Of a DNA stretch of 64,000 nt, positions 1 to 11,743 are shown piece after piece. Under the pieces are notes generated by a model. That model did no database searches. It was not told the DNA's origin and was given only the letters and a program-made list of their open reading frames with translations. A program made the position numbers and the translations under genes. Source of the stretch: Penicillium oxalicum (Eukaryota > Ascomycota > Eurotiomycetes > Eurotiales > Aspergillaceae); NCBI RefSeq assembly GCF_001723175.1, contig NC_064653.1, positions 1,054,001-1,118,000 of the forward strand, given 5' to 3'. The number at the start of each line of letters is the position of its first letter. Within the stretch, counting starts at the first letter, position 1.

Positions 1-3000
1 TCTGTCCTGCCACCCTTTGACCGGTGAAAAAGTGGAGGTGTTCGTCAGCCCTGGGTGGAGAATGAAACGAGAATGGAAGATTGGAGGGGCTCATGATTTA
101 AGGTAGGTAAGGTAGGTAGTCTCCGACTTGACGTGGTGGGTGTTTCGTCATCGACAGGGCTCCAAAGGTTCCACCGAGGCTGGACTGTCACTTCCACCGG
201 CACTGGGATATTCAATTACAACCCACTGAGTCAGTGAGTACTTGGTTACAGTTTATGAGAGTACGACCATGGGAGTAGGTCATGGACCGCGGGTGCGCGG
301 CATGGATGGGAAAACCAAAGACCCGCAACGGCGGGTAAAGGTCCATGTCGTTGAATCTGCATCTGTATGAATCGGTGCGTGACGATCCCGCAGTATGTCA
401 TTTTCTATTTTTTTTTGACTTGTTGAAATTTCGACAATAGGTTAAAAAGGTTGATTTGACCGAATGATGTGGGAGGCTGGAGATTTGGAGGTATGTGGCA
501 GCCGTGACGATCACCCGCTGACGCAGCGTGCTCCCGGCGGCCTTTCCACCTGTACCGATGCTACTACTTGTATGCTACTACAATACAGTCCGATTTGCCG
601 TCTGTCGGATGTTGTTCCGACCCGAACTACATCAACACCTTGCGCAGAACCAAAAACGCCAGAACGGGATGCGACACTGAAACAGGCTGGTAGGTTCTGT
701 CTCTCCAGGTAAATCCACTTCAGACGAGGAGGATGCAGTGAGGGTCCTTCCCCCGTCCTTCTCGAAGTGAGCCCCCGACGTCATGGCGTTGGAACGGGCG
801 CAGGCGGAAGTGGGGGAGGCTGGACTCGAGTACGTTCACATAGGCAGACACATACATCGAGGAGATTGGATTGGAAGCTGAGAATAGAAGTCATGTTGGA
901 TCCCCTTGGTGACATGTCGCGACGCCATGGAATCTTGGATGCAGAATAGATGTAATCCACGCACTTGAGGCAATGTACAGTAGAGATGTGTTTTCTGCTC
1001 AGGTACCTGGTCGGGAGTGTAGTTTCTGTCTCTCTCTCTCTCTCTCGATCTTCTCTTCTCTTCGCTCGGCAGAGGGTCATGAAGTGTCATCTAGGTAAAT
1101 AATTTCACAACAATGCTACAGATGCTCGCTGAGATGATGAGAGGAGTGCTGCAGAAGAAATCGGTCCACCCGTCAGTCCCTGCGAGTAAAACTCCAACCC
1201 TCCATTTACGAGAGGGCATGGAATGGAAGTGGCCAAAGTGCAGGCCACAGTCCTGCGTGGGACGTTCCACCTCCTTCAGGATGAAACTTTCTCACAAAGC
1301 TCCCCAGGCGAAATCCATCCATGACAATCGGTCGTCAGCAACGATCTCTGCACTGCCCCTCGTGGACAAGGATCACCATCGGAGAGTCATGAATGCTCCT
1401 GGAATAATTCCCCTTCCACCCCCCCCGGTAGTCCCTTTTCCCACTAACTCTGAGCAGTGAGTATTGGATCACCCATCTTTGACAGGACCCTCCAATCGAT
1501 TGATAACGTGTTAGTCACAAAGCCCTGTCTGATCGATACCCAAGAGGGAGATGGTCATCCTCCACTTGGATTGTCGTAGTAAGCCCGCACATGGACGCCC
1601 ACCACGTCCCGTCTCACGCGGGCGCGGGGGATCCATCACCAACCTCGTTCCCCAGTTTTTAAGCGCCACCCGACCACCTGACTGGCACGCGGGGGACGAT
1701 CGTCACTGATCGTCACAACGAGCACGGTCGAATTTGTCCGCTGAATATTGGGCAGATTGACAGATTGGCAGAACCTCGAGGGCTTTTTTTGAAACGGCCT
1801 TTGCGCCATTTCTCCATCTGTCAACCCCCTCTGCAGGATTATCCTGCACGAGGGCAAGGGGGTCGGGGTTATTGACCAGGGCTCTGGCGTCGTGTTTGGG
1901 GCCCCTGGTTGCATGGTTGGTCGGAAGAGAGGAGATCTTTTAACGTAGGTGAGATGAAACAAGAAGCCCAGTCAACCATACAACACCCCCCGCCCTTTTT
2001 TGTTTTTATTTTTTTGGTTCACTGACTGTACAGGGGAGAGGGTATTTCCATATTTATCTGGGTATTGTTTTGGATTCTCGCAACTTTGGGTTATGTCTGC
2101 CCTGTGCCACGGAAGGTTGGATGTGCATGCATCGACTGAGAAATGGTGGGAGTGGAAGCGTGACAGATCAGACCGAGTCTGTTTCGCCGTGAACGAGGAC
2201 GGCTGTCGTTGGCCGAACCTTGGAAATGGCCGTCCCCGTGTGCGTCTCAACTGTCCAGTACATATACAACACCTGAGAGTAGTATGCACTGACCGTGTAC
2301 TCCCGGAGGTACACAATGAAGGTCCTCTTCCGTAGTTTCAACATTCCTCGATAGACCCTTTGGCCTCCGGTTTAGTCGGCAATCGTAGCATGGAGTGGAC
2401 TGGACATACGACGCACCCACAGGCTGTGTTAGCTTGTAGAGCACGATGTATCCGTATTCGAAATCCCATCGCAACTGTCAGACACCGATCGTTGTACCTG
2501 GCACCTGCACAACATGTTGTCCAGTCTCGATCGCAGAAACCTTGCCCAACTCTCTGTCATTTGACGGGTTCCCAATCCCTGTCTAACGCCTCCGGGACAG
2601 GAAAGTGACCATTGACCACTACTGAATTTCGTCCTCAAAGAGTCTGCCGACCCTTTTCCCCGTCATCATCGTCCGCGCGCGAGATATTTTGCTCTGTATT
2701 TCATGACACTCCGATCGCATGTCCGCACCGAACTCTCGAACCATTCGGTACCTTCAACATCATCCCCGATGGAAGAGGTCAATCTCCTTCCAATGGACGC
2801 CTCCACTTTCGTCAAGCAGTGGAAGACCCGGGAGCTCGGTACCGCGACCTTCCACGGAACTCACCAATGACTTACTACTTGATACTTGCACTTCATTTAC
2901 TACTCCTGCTACTCGTGCAGACCACACCTGTGAGTCAGTGACCAGTGACCAGTGACCCCGGTCCATATGTCCATATGTCCATGCCCACACAGAGAGTGGT

Positions 3001-4323
3001 AGATTGTTCGTGCTGTCATGACCCATCCCGTACCACTGCTCTCTACCTCACGGTCATGGTCTATTCTGGGTGACGGACCCCAAAGTCGACAAGAACTCGG
3101 TCTTCCGTGGTCGGTCGTGGTGGGATCGCCCCGCCCCTGATCATCCCTCGAGTCTCCACCTGGACGGCCCAGACTGGCCAGACCGGCCAGACTGGCTGAA
3201 TCGTTGCCCCCATGATCATCCATTTTGTCTTCATGAAGACCGAGGGCTGGCAGCACTGGAAAAGATCGGGCCCCGGCCTTGACACGGTGGAATATCGGTT
3301 TTTTTTTTTTTGTTTCGACCATTTGCGGTCTCGACGACTCATTGTTGCGTCTTGGATGAATCAGACTGGACAGCTCCTTTGACAGGTGCCACTTGATCGA
3401 TAAACATGATATCTCTTAGTCTTGGGGGGGTGGTTCATGCATTTCATGACTTCGATCATGCCGGACCTCCTGTAGTTGGACTTGTACGGATACTCCCTCT
3501 CTCGACCGATGACTGCTGGTCTCCACCACTTCAATCTTTCCGCCTCCACCTGCGTCCGGCTCGGCGGAAGGCCTCTGCAGCCTTCGCACGGTCGCCACTG
3601 AGGTTACGGCGTCGAACTCTCTCCAGTTCGGAAAATTGAGTCTGTCAATTTGGGGGGGGGGACGGGGCCTCGATTTTTTTTTAAATTCTTTTTAATTAAT
3701 TCTTTTTTTTTTGTTAAAATTAAAAAAAAATTCTTCTGGGTCATGCACTCTCATGTTCCCACACCGTGATTGGATCACGATTGTGGAGGGGCCTCGACTC
3801 GATTACTTCGTCCGCGGCCATGCGTCTTATTCTGATGTACCAAAAGTCTCGACTGCCTCGACAGCGGCCACTTTTTATTTAATGACGGGGGGCTCCCCAA
3901 CTGCTCACGCGCCTCCTTTTTGATCACTCTGTCTTCTTCCCTTTTTTTGATAAAAAAAAAATTCTCCATCAACAAACCTCTGCTTTCATTACAGGTTGAT
4001 CCATCTCATCTGATGCATCGCAGTATCATTCAAGTGCCAAGACACTCTCATCCACGTTTGGTGCTAGAAATTCCTTTGCGTCGCGCACTCTTGCCTTCTA
4101 CTCGGGGACCGTGAACGCCTCCATCATCCTCTCCCTGCACGTACGAGGTCCTTTGTCGGCCATTGTCCAGGGTCCCTTCACAACCTTTTGGAAACTTCCT
4201 CTCTTGATCTATCGCGCCTTTTGATCGGAGACTTGTTGATCTGTGACACTCTTCCTGATCATCCATCTCTCTCTCTTGGCGGACCGACCCTTTTGGATAC
4301 AATACCTATCTGTGATATCAATC
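1..4323. other. Gene-poor left flank
   Basis: No ORF here has a recognisable product or convincing exon structure. The stretch has homopolymer and dinucleotide runs: a TC repeat at about 1028-1046 and T or A runs near 3300, 3675-3730 and 3950. It also has small tandem repeats: a 7-base unit (gtgacca) near 2935-2957, a 9-base unit (tccatatg-like) near 2961-2983, and a cagactggc-like unit near 3167-3197. Pyrimidine-rich stretches after 3900 resemble a fungal promoter or leader. It may be long regulatory or untranslated sequence of a gene outside the window. Confidence 0.5.
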
Positions 4324-4578
4324 ATGATGCGCGACACACCTTCCAAATTCATCGAGATCCTGGATCCCAAGGACTTGCATCTCCATCGATCCGACTCGGA
4401 TGTCCGGCTTGAGGATGTTCTTGCCGATCACGAGGCGACCATCAATCGTCCACGATCCTCGACCCAATCGACCGCCAAACCAGACAAGACCTACCTGGCC
4501 CGAGCCAATTCTACATCTCCCACGCAGAGATGGAAGCGCCTCAGCAATATGCTGGCTCAGCCCCGACGCTCTTCCTGA
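4324..4578 (+). CDS. Doubtful small hypothetical protein (84 aa)
   Basis: The ORF begins at tandem ATG codons (4324 and 4327) after a pyrimidine-rich stretch that resembles a fungal leader. It encodes 84 residues that are hydrophilic and rich in Asp, Arg and Ser, with no signal peptide or membrane segment. I do not recognise the family. The composition looks more protein-like than the surrounding shadow ORFs, and codon-like composition continues in other frames to about 4935. It may therefore be the first exon of a spliced gene, but I could not find a convincing intron. It could equally be an upstream ORF or chance. Confidence 0.28.
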   Translation: MMRDTPSKFIEILDPKDLHLHRSDSDVRLEDVLADHEATINRPRSSTQSTAKPDKTYLARANSTSPTQRWKRLSNMLAQPRRSS

Positions 4579-7500
4579 ACTGGGATGGGCGCAATGCCCC
4601 AGAATCCTTGACAGATTCGTTCGCTCTTGCTCAACGCTGCCATTTCTCTCCTCTTCGCCCTCTACTCACTCCTCCAAAGCGACTTTTCCGTTTTTCCAAA
4701 TCTCCCCGGGAGAATGAGCGCGTCTGCGAATGATCCCCAGACATACCAAAACACAAGAACATTTTCAACCACCTCGCTAGAAGAACTCGACAAGAATCGG
4801 TACACCCAGAACACCACCGGCGTGCAACAATGGACATTTGCTTTTGGGTCGCGGGCCTCGAACAAGCGTGGCGTTGCTGCTCATTTTATCAACTCGGTGC
4901 CTATACAGGAGGAGATCTTGCTTCACTCCTCATGAACCATCTCGCCACGAAACCCGCCCTTGGTCGATGAATGTGCGGATTGGCCCGACGGGCTTGGGCA
5001 CATTTGGATGATATGGATTTTGTTATTCCCCAACTGAGGGGGGGGAGAATGGTCTTTTTGCTCTATCCACTCGTGCTTGATGCACTTGCTATGATGATGA
5101 TGAATAATGACGACCATGATGATTATGATGATGACGCGATCAGCGTGTCTCGCCTTTGGCTCTGAACCCGCCGATTCTTATGGCATTGACCTGCTCGGAC
5201 GTTCCCGTCCCGATTGATACTCGTTCGCTTTGATGAAATCCAGAAAGAATTCAAACATGGCTAGACAAACAAGACTATCAAGAAACTCCAAGACCACCAA
5301 ATCCAACCTGTAAGAACAAGTACATACCTTGAATTACATTTCCACCTGCATTATCTCCCGATAGCAACCCATCTCCTTTGAAATTCAACCAGTCCCCCTT
5401 GACATTGCGCTTGCAACGTTGTGCCCCTGCTCGTTTTACCCCCTTTCCCGAGGTACTTTACTGTATTCGCTCTTCACCCGTTCAGGAGCACGTCCAAATG
5501 CCCAAGTCCTTCCCCACCGACGTCCACAACGTTGATTTACCGTCTCCAACTTCCGACTCTTCCCGTGTCACGAGGGAGTTTTTTTTTTTTGAAAATTTTT
5601 TTTAATTTAATTTTTCTCAACCTGTTTAGTTAGTTCGTTTTCCTTTTCCCCTTTCTGTGTGATTAACTCCACAGCCCACACCACTTTTTCTTTTTCTTTT
5701 CATATTTTGACACATCGGCAAATGGTAGAAGAACACTCGGGTGTTCCTGGGCGGGACCGCATTTACATGTCTTTTCTCCTCCTGGGACCGAGGGAAGAGT
5801 CCGTTGTCAACCAGGATGTCTCCTATTGCTAGGAGCTGGAATAACTACGTGACTAGCACATGGAAATCATGGAGCGTGGAATCTTGAATAACAGCCCTGA
5901 TATTGAATTCAATATACTCTAAAAGCTATACCGAGTCTGTGAGTATACTACTAGTAGTATCAAATCTACTGCACACGTCAAATTGAAAATCTTCCCCCCC
6001 CTTGCCCCGCAGACCACAGTCCATGTGACAGTGTGGACAACATCTGCTGACCGACTCCAGCGCCCCTTCTCCTCCAACATTTCCAGAAAAAAGGTAGCAG
6101 ATTCCTCGTTTTATTCCATTTCGATTTTGCCCCGTCTTCTCTGTCCGTGCTGATCTTGCTACGGCGGTACGCTCAGGTCACGTTGGAGAATGGATTGTTA
6201 CGCTTATCATGCTCGAGATGTCCAGATAACAAGGATGGATGAAGTAGAGCACAATCAAGGAAAAAAAATCCTCGAGTGACAACATAGCGGAAAGTGTGAA
6301 GAGTAATAACGTGTTCACTACTTTTAGACTGAAAACCGCAACGAACAAAGACACCAACTACTGTAAGAACTGGGGTACTAGTATGTACTACCTGCCGAAA
6401 ATGGATACTCGGCTATCCAACGCGAACCCTTGTCCTGCACACTATACTCCATCGACAGTACAGTTGAGTCATCTTCATTCTATTTCATCCTAGTACTGTA
6501 CTAGCATGCGACGGTGCGACAGTCCCGTCTGTACGGATTCAATTTCCCAGACCAATGGACTGGGTGGGGCCCAGTGTAACGGTGGATGGCTCACGACTCG
6601 GGCTCCTGTGTTTCCGAACTTGTCAGGAGTCTGTATGCGAGGGTGAATTAGAGTGCCACTTGAACTATACTGTTTTAGGACCTTTCTACAGTACTCCAGG
6701 GACCCCGGAGAATTTGGGAGATTTCCCCCTCTCTTTTCGAGGGTATCAGCGTTCGATGTAGCCAAAGGAGAAGAACGATGCTAGTGCAGAGTCGGCGGAG
6801 GGGCCTAGGTGGGGTGGGGACAAAGAGGAGGAAGAGGAGGAAGAGTCAGAGTTGATCTGGAACGGACGCAGAATGGGGTCTCGATGTTGTGTTTAGGCGA
6901 TGGATTGGAGTTTTTCTTTTTCTTCTTTTTTTCCCCAGCGAACGGTGGGGGTTTATTCGGTTGATTACAATAGAGCAATTGTTCTTTTTTTTCTGTTTGG
7001 TGAGATGTGGGAAAATGCTACGAAAAACAGTCTCCTCGCTACACGGGATTGACCGGGCGTTTGCTGGATGCTAATTGACTCTTTTTCCCAGTGGATGTTT
7101 GTACTGACTGTTTGTCGCTCGTGGGGAACTTCAATCCAGAGATTTGATAAGATTGTTTTGGAGAACACTTCAAGGTCAAGGGTTCAATGACATGGAAAAA
7201 AAAAGCAAAGTCCAGACCAGTCTCTCACTAACCTAGACCATTCTAATGCCTAATCAGAGTGCAGGCCTGTGCACAGCTAAGACATTCAAGGACTGAAGAA
7301 AAGAAAAAAAGGGGAAAAAAAAGAAACACAAACGTCCAAAACCTATAAAAATCAATTCCCTTAACCAAGGATCACGGTCGTCTAGGTCTCAAAGATTCGT
7401 AGACGCGCACCGACGCATCCGAAAAAATCTCAGTAGTCGAGTCCCATTATCGAGGTCGAAAGAAATAGAGACATTGTTTATGTGGGTGTTCCGGAGCGAT

Positions 7501-9149
7501 CCAATGGGGATCTAGATTATTGTCCTTTCACTGTTTGTGTGTGTGTGTACCTGTGCGGTCTATTTCTGGTAGGATTTTCGTCTCAACTACGGTACTAAAC
7601 TTGACGATCGAAAAAAAAAAGTCAACATCTAGATGCATGCAGGATTGTGTTGTGGGATGGGGAGGGGTTCTACACTGTGAAACTCTTCAAAGAGTCCAAG
7701 ACATCTCCACTCTGTCTGTGCGTCTCTGCTCCTCGGGTCCGCCAACTACAGCCGGTGGAACACCATTTAGGCCCGAAGAAGTTGGCCCCTGATTTGAGGC
7801 TACCACCTGGTACCTGGGAGCCAGGCACTAGCCTATCAGCCACCCCCAGAATGTATGCACACAGGAGAGGAGGTGGGACTGCGGTCTTGGCGATGAAGAT
7901 GATTTGTTTGAATATACCAAGGAGTTCTCAGGGGGGGGGGGGGGGGGGAAGTGACCAGCACTGAGCGGCTGGGTGGACGTTTGAAAAGTTCGTCCACAAG
8001 CAAAGCGTGCCTGGATCCAAAATCCTTGCTAATGTAGTGCCACTACCGCGCTTCATGGATGACGAGGAGTCCAGTTCCAGGCAGAATCCAGGTCCCGAGG
8101 TCAATTAAGCCTTTTCAATGAGCCTGCAATCAATTGGCCGTTCGATTCGCGGTGATATCAATAAGATTCGCACCCAGCCATCCTTTTCTGTCACTTGTAT
8201 TTCGGAGATTGCAGCATGGATTTTTCGTTTTCATTTATTTTTGCAGAACAGTCAAATACTATTGATGGCTGCGGTGCATGTATGCCGGTCGCGATCGTGG
8301 TGGATCTGCAACCGAATATTGTTCTCTGCGAAAGCTGTCCGCGTCTTTTCAGTCTTGCCCAGTTATTTTTTTTTAGCAGACGGCGAAACTCTTGTACCTC
8401 TCTACTCGAACACCGGATCGAAATCAAGAAAAAATACAGGTAAACACCTTATCAGAGAGCTTCAATGGTCTTTCCGTAGATGCTCAGATTAAATTGCAAC
8501 CTCTCTCTCTCTCCGAAATGGTCATCGACACGATAGGGCTGTGGTATAGAGGGACAAGAAGACAGCAATCTAAGAGACGCCCTAACAGAACAGACTCATT
8601 CAAAATGCAGACCGAGAACAATTTATCTAGCACATACTGCAGATCATCTGTACCAGTCGCCTTGTCATTCAATGCTTATCTGGATTTCAATCTTGTACCT
8701 CATTCACAATCAGATCCAAAGATCCTCTCTTATCGCTCTTCTTATCGACAAGCTGCTTCCCCCACCCTCCAAAGTGGATCCCGATAACTACTAACAGCAC
8801 GAGTTTCTCAAGTACCTCGCCTCGTCCACCATCACCGCGCGGTATAACGTACAACAATCCCCTCACAGCCATCGCAAAGCAGTCAAGTCCACAATTATAC
8901 ACAAAAACTTCTGCTTTCACCTAATCCCTCTCAAACCCAAAGCCCCTCAAGCGTTCCTGCCAGTACCTGCGCGTCTCCAACATTTCCAACCCCAGCGACC
9001 ACAGCATCTGCCCCCCTCTCGCCCTCCTTCTTGTCCAGTCCAGTCCAGCCTCGTTCCAATCTTGGCCCCGGCTCTGTGTCCAGTCGTGGGAATCCCGAAA
9101 TCATAGACGCGCCCGGTCCTGCGCAACGGAACTTTTCATCCCCGAAACC
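4579..9149. other. Gene-poor region upstream of dad1
   Basis: I see no gene that can be supported. The sequence has many homopolymers (T runs near 5580-5612, A runs near 7195-7320), a GAT/ATG-rich low-complexity stretch near 5090-5135, a GT run near 7530-7548 and an 18-G run. ORFs here are short, overlapping in several frames and unrecognised. The last few hundred bases are the dad1 promoter side. Confidence 0.5.
7931..7948. repeat. Homopolymer of 18 G
   Basis: Eighteen consecutive G on the + strand in non-coding sequence. A second, 14-base G run lies at 9296-9309 inside intron 1 of dad1. The exact lengths are prone to sequencing error. Confidence 0.85.
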
Positions 9150-9810
9150 ATGGCCTTTTCCAATTCCACGCCGGGATCCGGTGGCCGTGCGACCTCCCCG
9201 ACCGTTTTTGAACAACAACGCGAGGAGCTGGTTCGAGAAATTGCCCTTGTAAGTAAGACAGGGTGTGGATTTGAAGTGTTTCCCGACCAGAGACCGGGGG
9301 GGGGGGGGGAAGACGAGCGGACAGGGAACGATTCAGAATCCAGAGTCGGAAGTTGTATACGCCGTGTAGCAGGCGCAAAATTGACGAAACCTAACTGACT
9401 GATCCCCCTCTATTTGTTTGACTAGGGTATGGAGCAGGTCCTCCAGAATATGAATCGTCTCAATCGAAACCTAGAAAGTATCATTACGGTATGATCCATG
9501 AACCAACCCCGTCTCTTTTTTCTCCATCCTTTTTTTTTTACCTGCGACGAGTGAGGAGTCGTGCGTGTGGCCTTTCTTTGGAAGGGGGGAAAAAGAAGAA
9601 AAAAAAACATAACAACCAACATTGAATCATGTATAGGTCGGAAACGAGTTCAGCTCCGTAGAAGCTTTATGGTCACAATTTGAAAACTACATGGGCCGAC
9701 CACAGGAAGAGGTGGAAGAGGCTGCTCAAGGGAAACGGACGACCGGTGAGAGCCAGACCCATGCAGGAACACAGCATGAGTCTAGTGACGAGTCGATGAG
9801 TGGCCAGTAG
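9150..9810 (+). CDS. DASH complex subunit Dad1
   Basis: This encodes a 111-residue protein of the outer-kinetochore DASH/Dam1 ring, which couples kinetochores to spindle microtubules. Three exons are read: 9150-9248, 9426-9488 and 9637-9810. The introns are GT-AG and the phases join cleanly. The conserved core spans all three exons. It runs from an FEQQR-ELVREIA segment through [17 protein letters not shown] to [16 protein letters not shown], the family's helical signature. The C-terminal 40 residues are polar and variable. The length fits the family (about 90-110 residues). Intron 1 contains a 14-G run. The gene is convergent with the rho4 gene on the other strand. Identification rests on the conserved core and is firm. 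Confidence 0.93.
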
Positions 9811-10062
9811 GAACGGTTTCATTGAAGCTGGACTTAGCTGAGAAATTGCATTTTTGTCTGCGAGACGAGCTTCGGCTCCAGCCAGGATCTAGATGGTCTT
9901 CCACCTTACCTTTTTGTTTTGTTTTAACCAACCCTTCATTGATGATACCATGTTATGTGATGTTCGAGTGAAAATGACAAGGATGTGATTTAAGTCGGTG
10001 ACAGGACCGATTCAGAGTATCGGAAACTAGTACGAGAGCAATGCCTATCACGAGCGAGTAAC

Positions 10063-10581
10063 TTAGTCCAATCTTCTACAATCAATTTTCGGATCGGGTT
10101 CAATTTCAAAAAAATTTATTGTTTTCAATAACGCAAAAAAGGTCATTTTCGCCAAGGACGGGCAGATTTGGGTAACATAAACGGAGAACACCAGTCCTAT
10201 GCATGCCATCACCGGCAAAGACTCGGGGTCGTCAGAGTCAAGGGGTAATGCGGATGTGACAATGGAGAAGAAGAGAAAAAGATGAAAAAAAAGGGGGATC
10301 CATAACATCACACGACTCACTCCAGAGACAGCGATCAACAGAAAAGTGAGGACAAGAAAGATGTAAACAAGGGACGTGAATATCAAGGAGCATCCAGAAT
10401 CATTGGGTAATGAGTTGTAGTCGTTTCGAGTGCAGATCATGGCCCCGCCATTGATGGGTCGAGGGAGGCGCACAGCGGCCCAGGACACCAGAAACCCATT
10501 CAGTGTTTCCACGGTAAAGATGATGCGATTCATGTTCAGCTTGCGGTAACGAGGACACGTACACGGAGGCAGAGCAAGCAA
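10063..10581 (-). CDS. Doubtful membrane-protein ORF downstream of rho4
   Basis: This open frame of 172 codons lies just downstream of rho4 on the same strand. It has about three hydrophobic stretches long enough to cross a membrane and no recognisable family. Its complement is purine-rich (AAG/GAA runs), and such sequence automatically yields Phe/Leu-rich hydrophobic ORFs. It may therefore be only the 3' untranslated region of rho4. A Met about 16 residues in is an alternative start. The rest of the 9811-10738 interval shows no other candidate. Confidence 0.22.
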   Translation of the reverse strand: MLALPPCTCPRYRKLNMNRIIFTVETLNGFLVSWAAVRLPRPINGGAMICTRNDYNSLPNDSGCSLIFTSLVYIFLVLTFLLIAVSGVSRVMLWIPLFFHLFLFFSIVTSALPLDSDDPESLPVMACIGLVFSVYVTQICPSLAKMTFFALLKTINFFEIEPDPKIDCRRLD

Positions 10582-10738
10582 GCCGATCGTGGCAACCAGG
10601 CAATTGATCGGACCAAGGGGAAAAGAGAAGAGGAAAAAGAAGAAGAGGGAAGGAAAAGAAGAAGAAGAAAGAAGAGTTTAATAGGGAAGAAGAGACGAGA
10701 GAGAAACGTTTGCAGAAAAATGTTGACTCGCGAGTCCA

Positions 10739-11743
10739 TCAAAGGATGCTGCAGCTGCGCTTCTTGACCTTCTTCCCCGGCCGCACACCACCGCCCGATG
10801 GCTTGCTGCTGTTGCGATTACTCGTAGGCTGAGTAATGTAGTCGTCTTCCTCGATAGCCACCACGGTATCAACGGCTTTGGCAAAAACCTCATCGACACC
10901 ACGCATCTCTTTACTACTGCACTCCACGTACGTGGCGCCCATGCGCTGCGCCACACCTTGCCCTTGCTCGGGCGTGATGGGGGTCAGGCCTTGCGTCTTC
11001 AAGAGTTCGATGCAGGTGCGCTTAGTTCGAAGATCCGATTTCAGGCCGACCAATATGATCGGGGTTGTGGGACAGAAATGCAGCACCTCGGGATACCACT
11101 GGGGAAATGGGTCAGCTTGAGCGATCTGATATGACTGACAGAGCCAGCCGTTGTTGATGTGGGTTGCTGCTCACCTTATCTACTACATTCTCCAGAGAGG
11201 CTGGACAGTCGATCGCAAAACACACAAAGAGGAGATCGGTCTCGGGATAGGACAAGGGCCGCAGGCGATCGTATTCCTCCTGGCCGGCAGTATCCCAGAG
11301 AGCCAGTTCGACCGTCTTGCCTGATGCCCGGTGGGTCGTCTGCGTGATGTAGTTTTCGAATACCGTTGGAACATATTTCTACAGGCGAGGCGTTAAGGAG
11401 CTGTTCACTGAACGTGGCGATGGGAAACTCAAAAGCGAAAGGACGTGGGCGAGCTCACCTCTGGGAAGTAACCTTGGGAGTAACTGATCAACAAGCAAGT
11501 CTTGCCGCATCCTCCATCCCCCACCACGACAAACTTTTTAGAGTAGGAAGGTGGCTGGGTGATATTGGTGGCTTCCGACATTTGTGCGCTGGAGAAGCTG
11601 GTATGTGTGCTGGCGGTTCCGTTACTGACTCGCACACTTTGAGAGCGAGCGCGGCTGTTTCGAGGAGTCATGCTTGGAGGCGGCGTGGCCAGCGACCGAC
11701 GTCTTGAGGCCGCATAATACTGGTCGTCATACACCTGGCTCAT
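10739..11743 (-). CDS. rho4: Rho-family small GTPase, Rho4 type
   Basis: This encodes a 282-residue Rho GTPase, a membrane-tethered switch for cell polarity, septation and wall remodelling. Exons on the minus strand are 11743-11459, 11378-11175 and 11098-10739, with clean GT-AG junctions in phase 0. The N-terminal extension of about 67 Ser/Arg-rich residues is typical of Rho4. The P-loop GDGGCGKTC is at about 75-83, the effector region begins [10 protein letters not shown] after the first intron, and the switch II motif [14 protein letters not shown] follows. The C-terminus is a polybasic stretch plus the CAAX box CSIL, which predicts geranylgeranylation. I chose the ATG at 11743 because the protein then starts MSQVYDD. 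An in-frame ATG-like start at 11908 would add 55 unlikely residues. Assignment to Rho4 rather than another Rho relies on the long N-terminus and tail. Confidence 0.93.
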
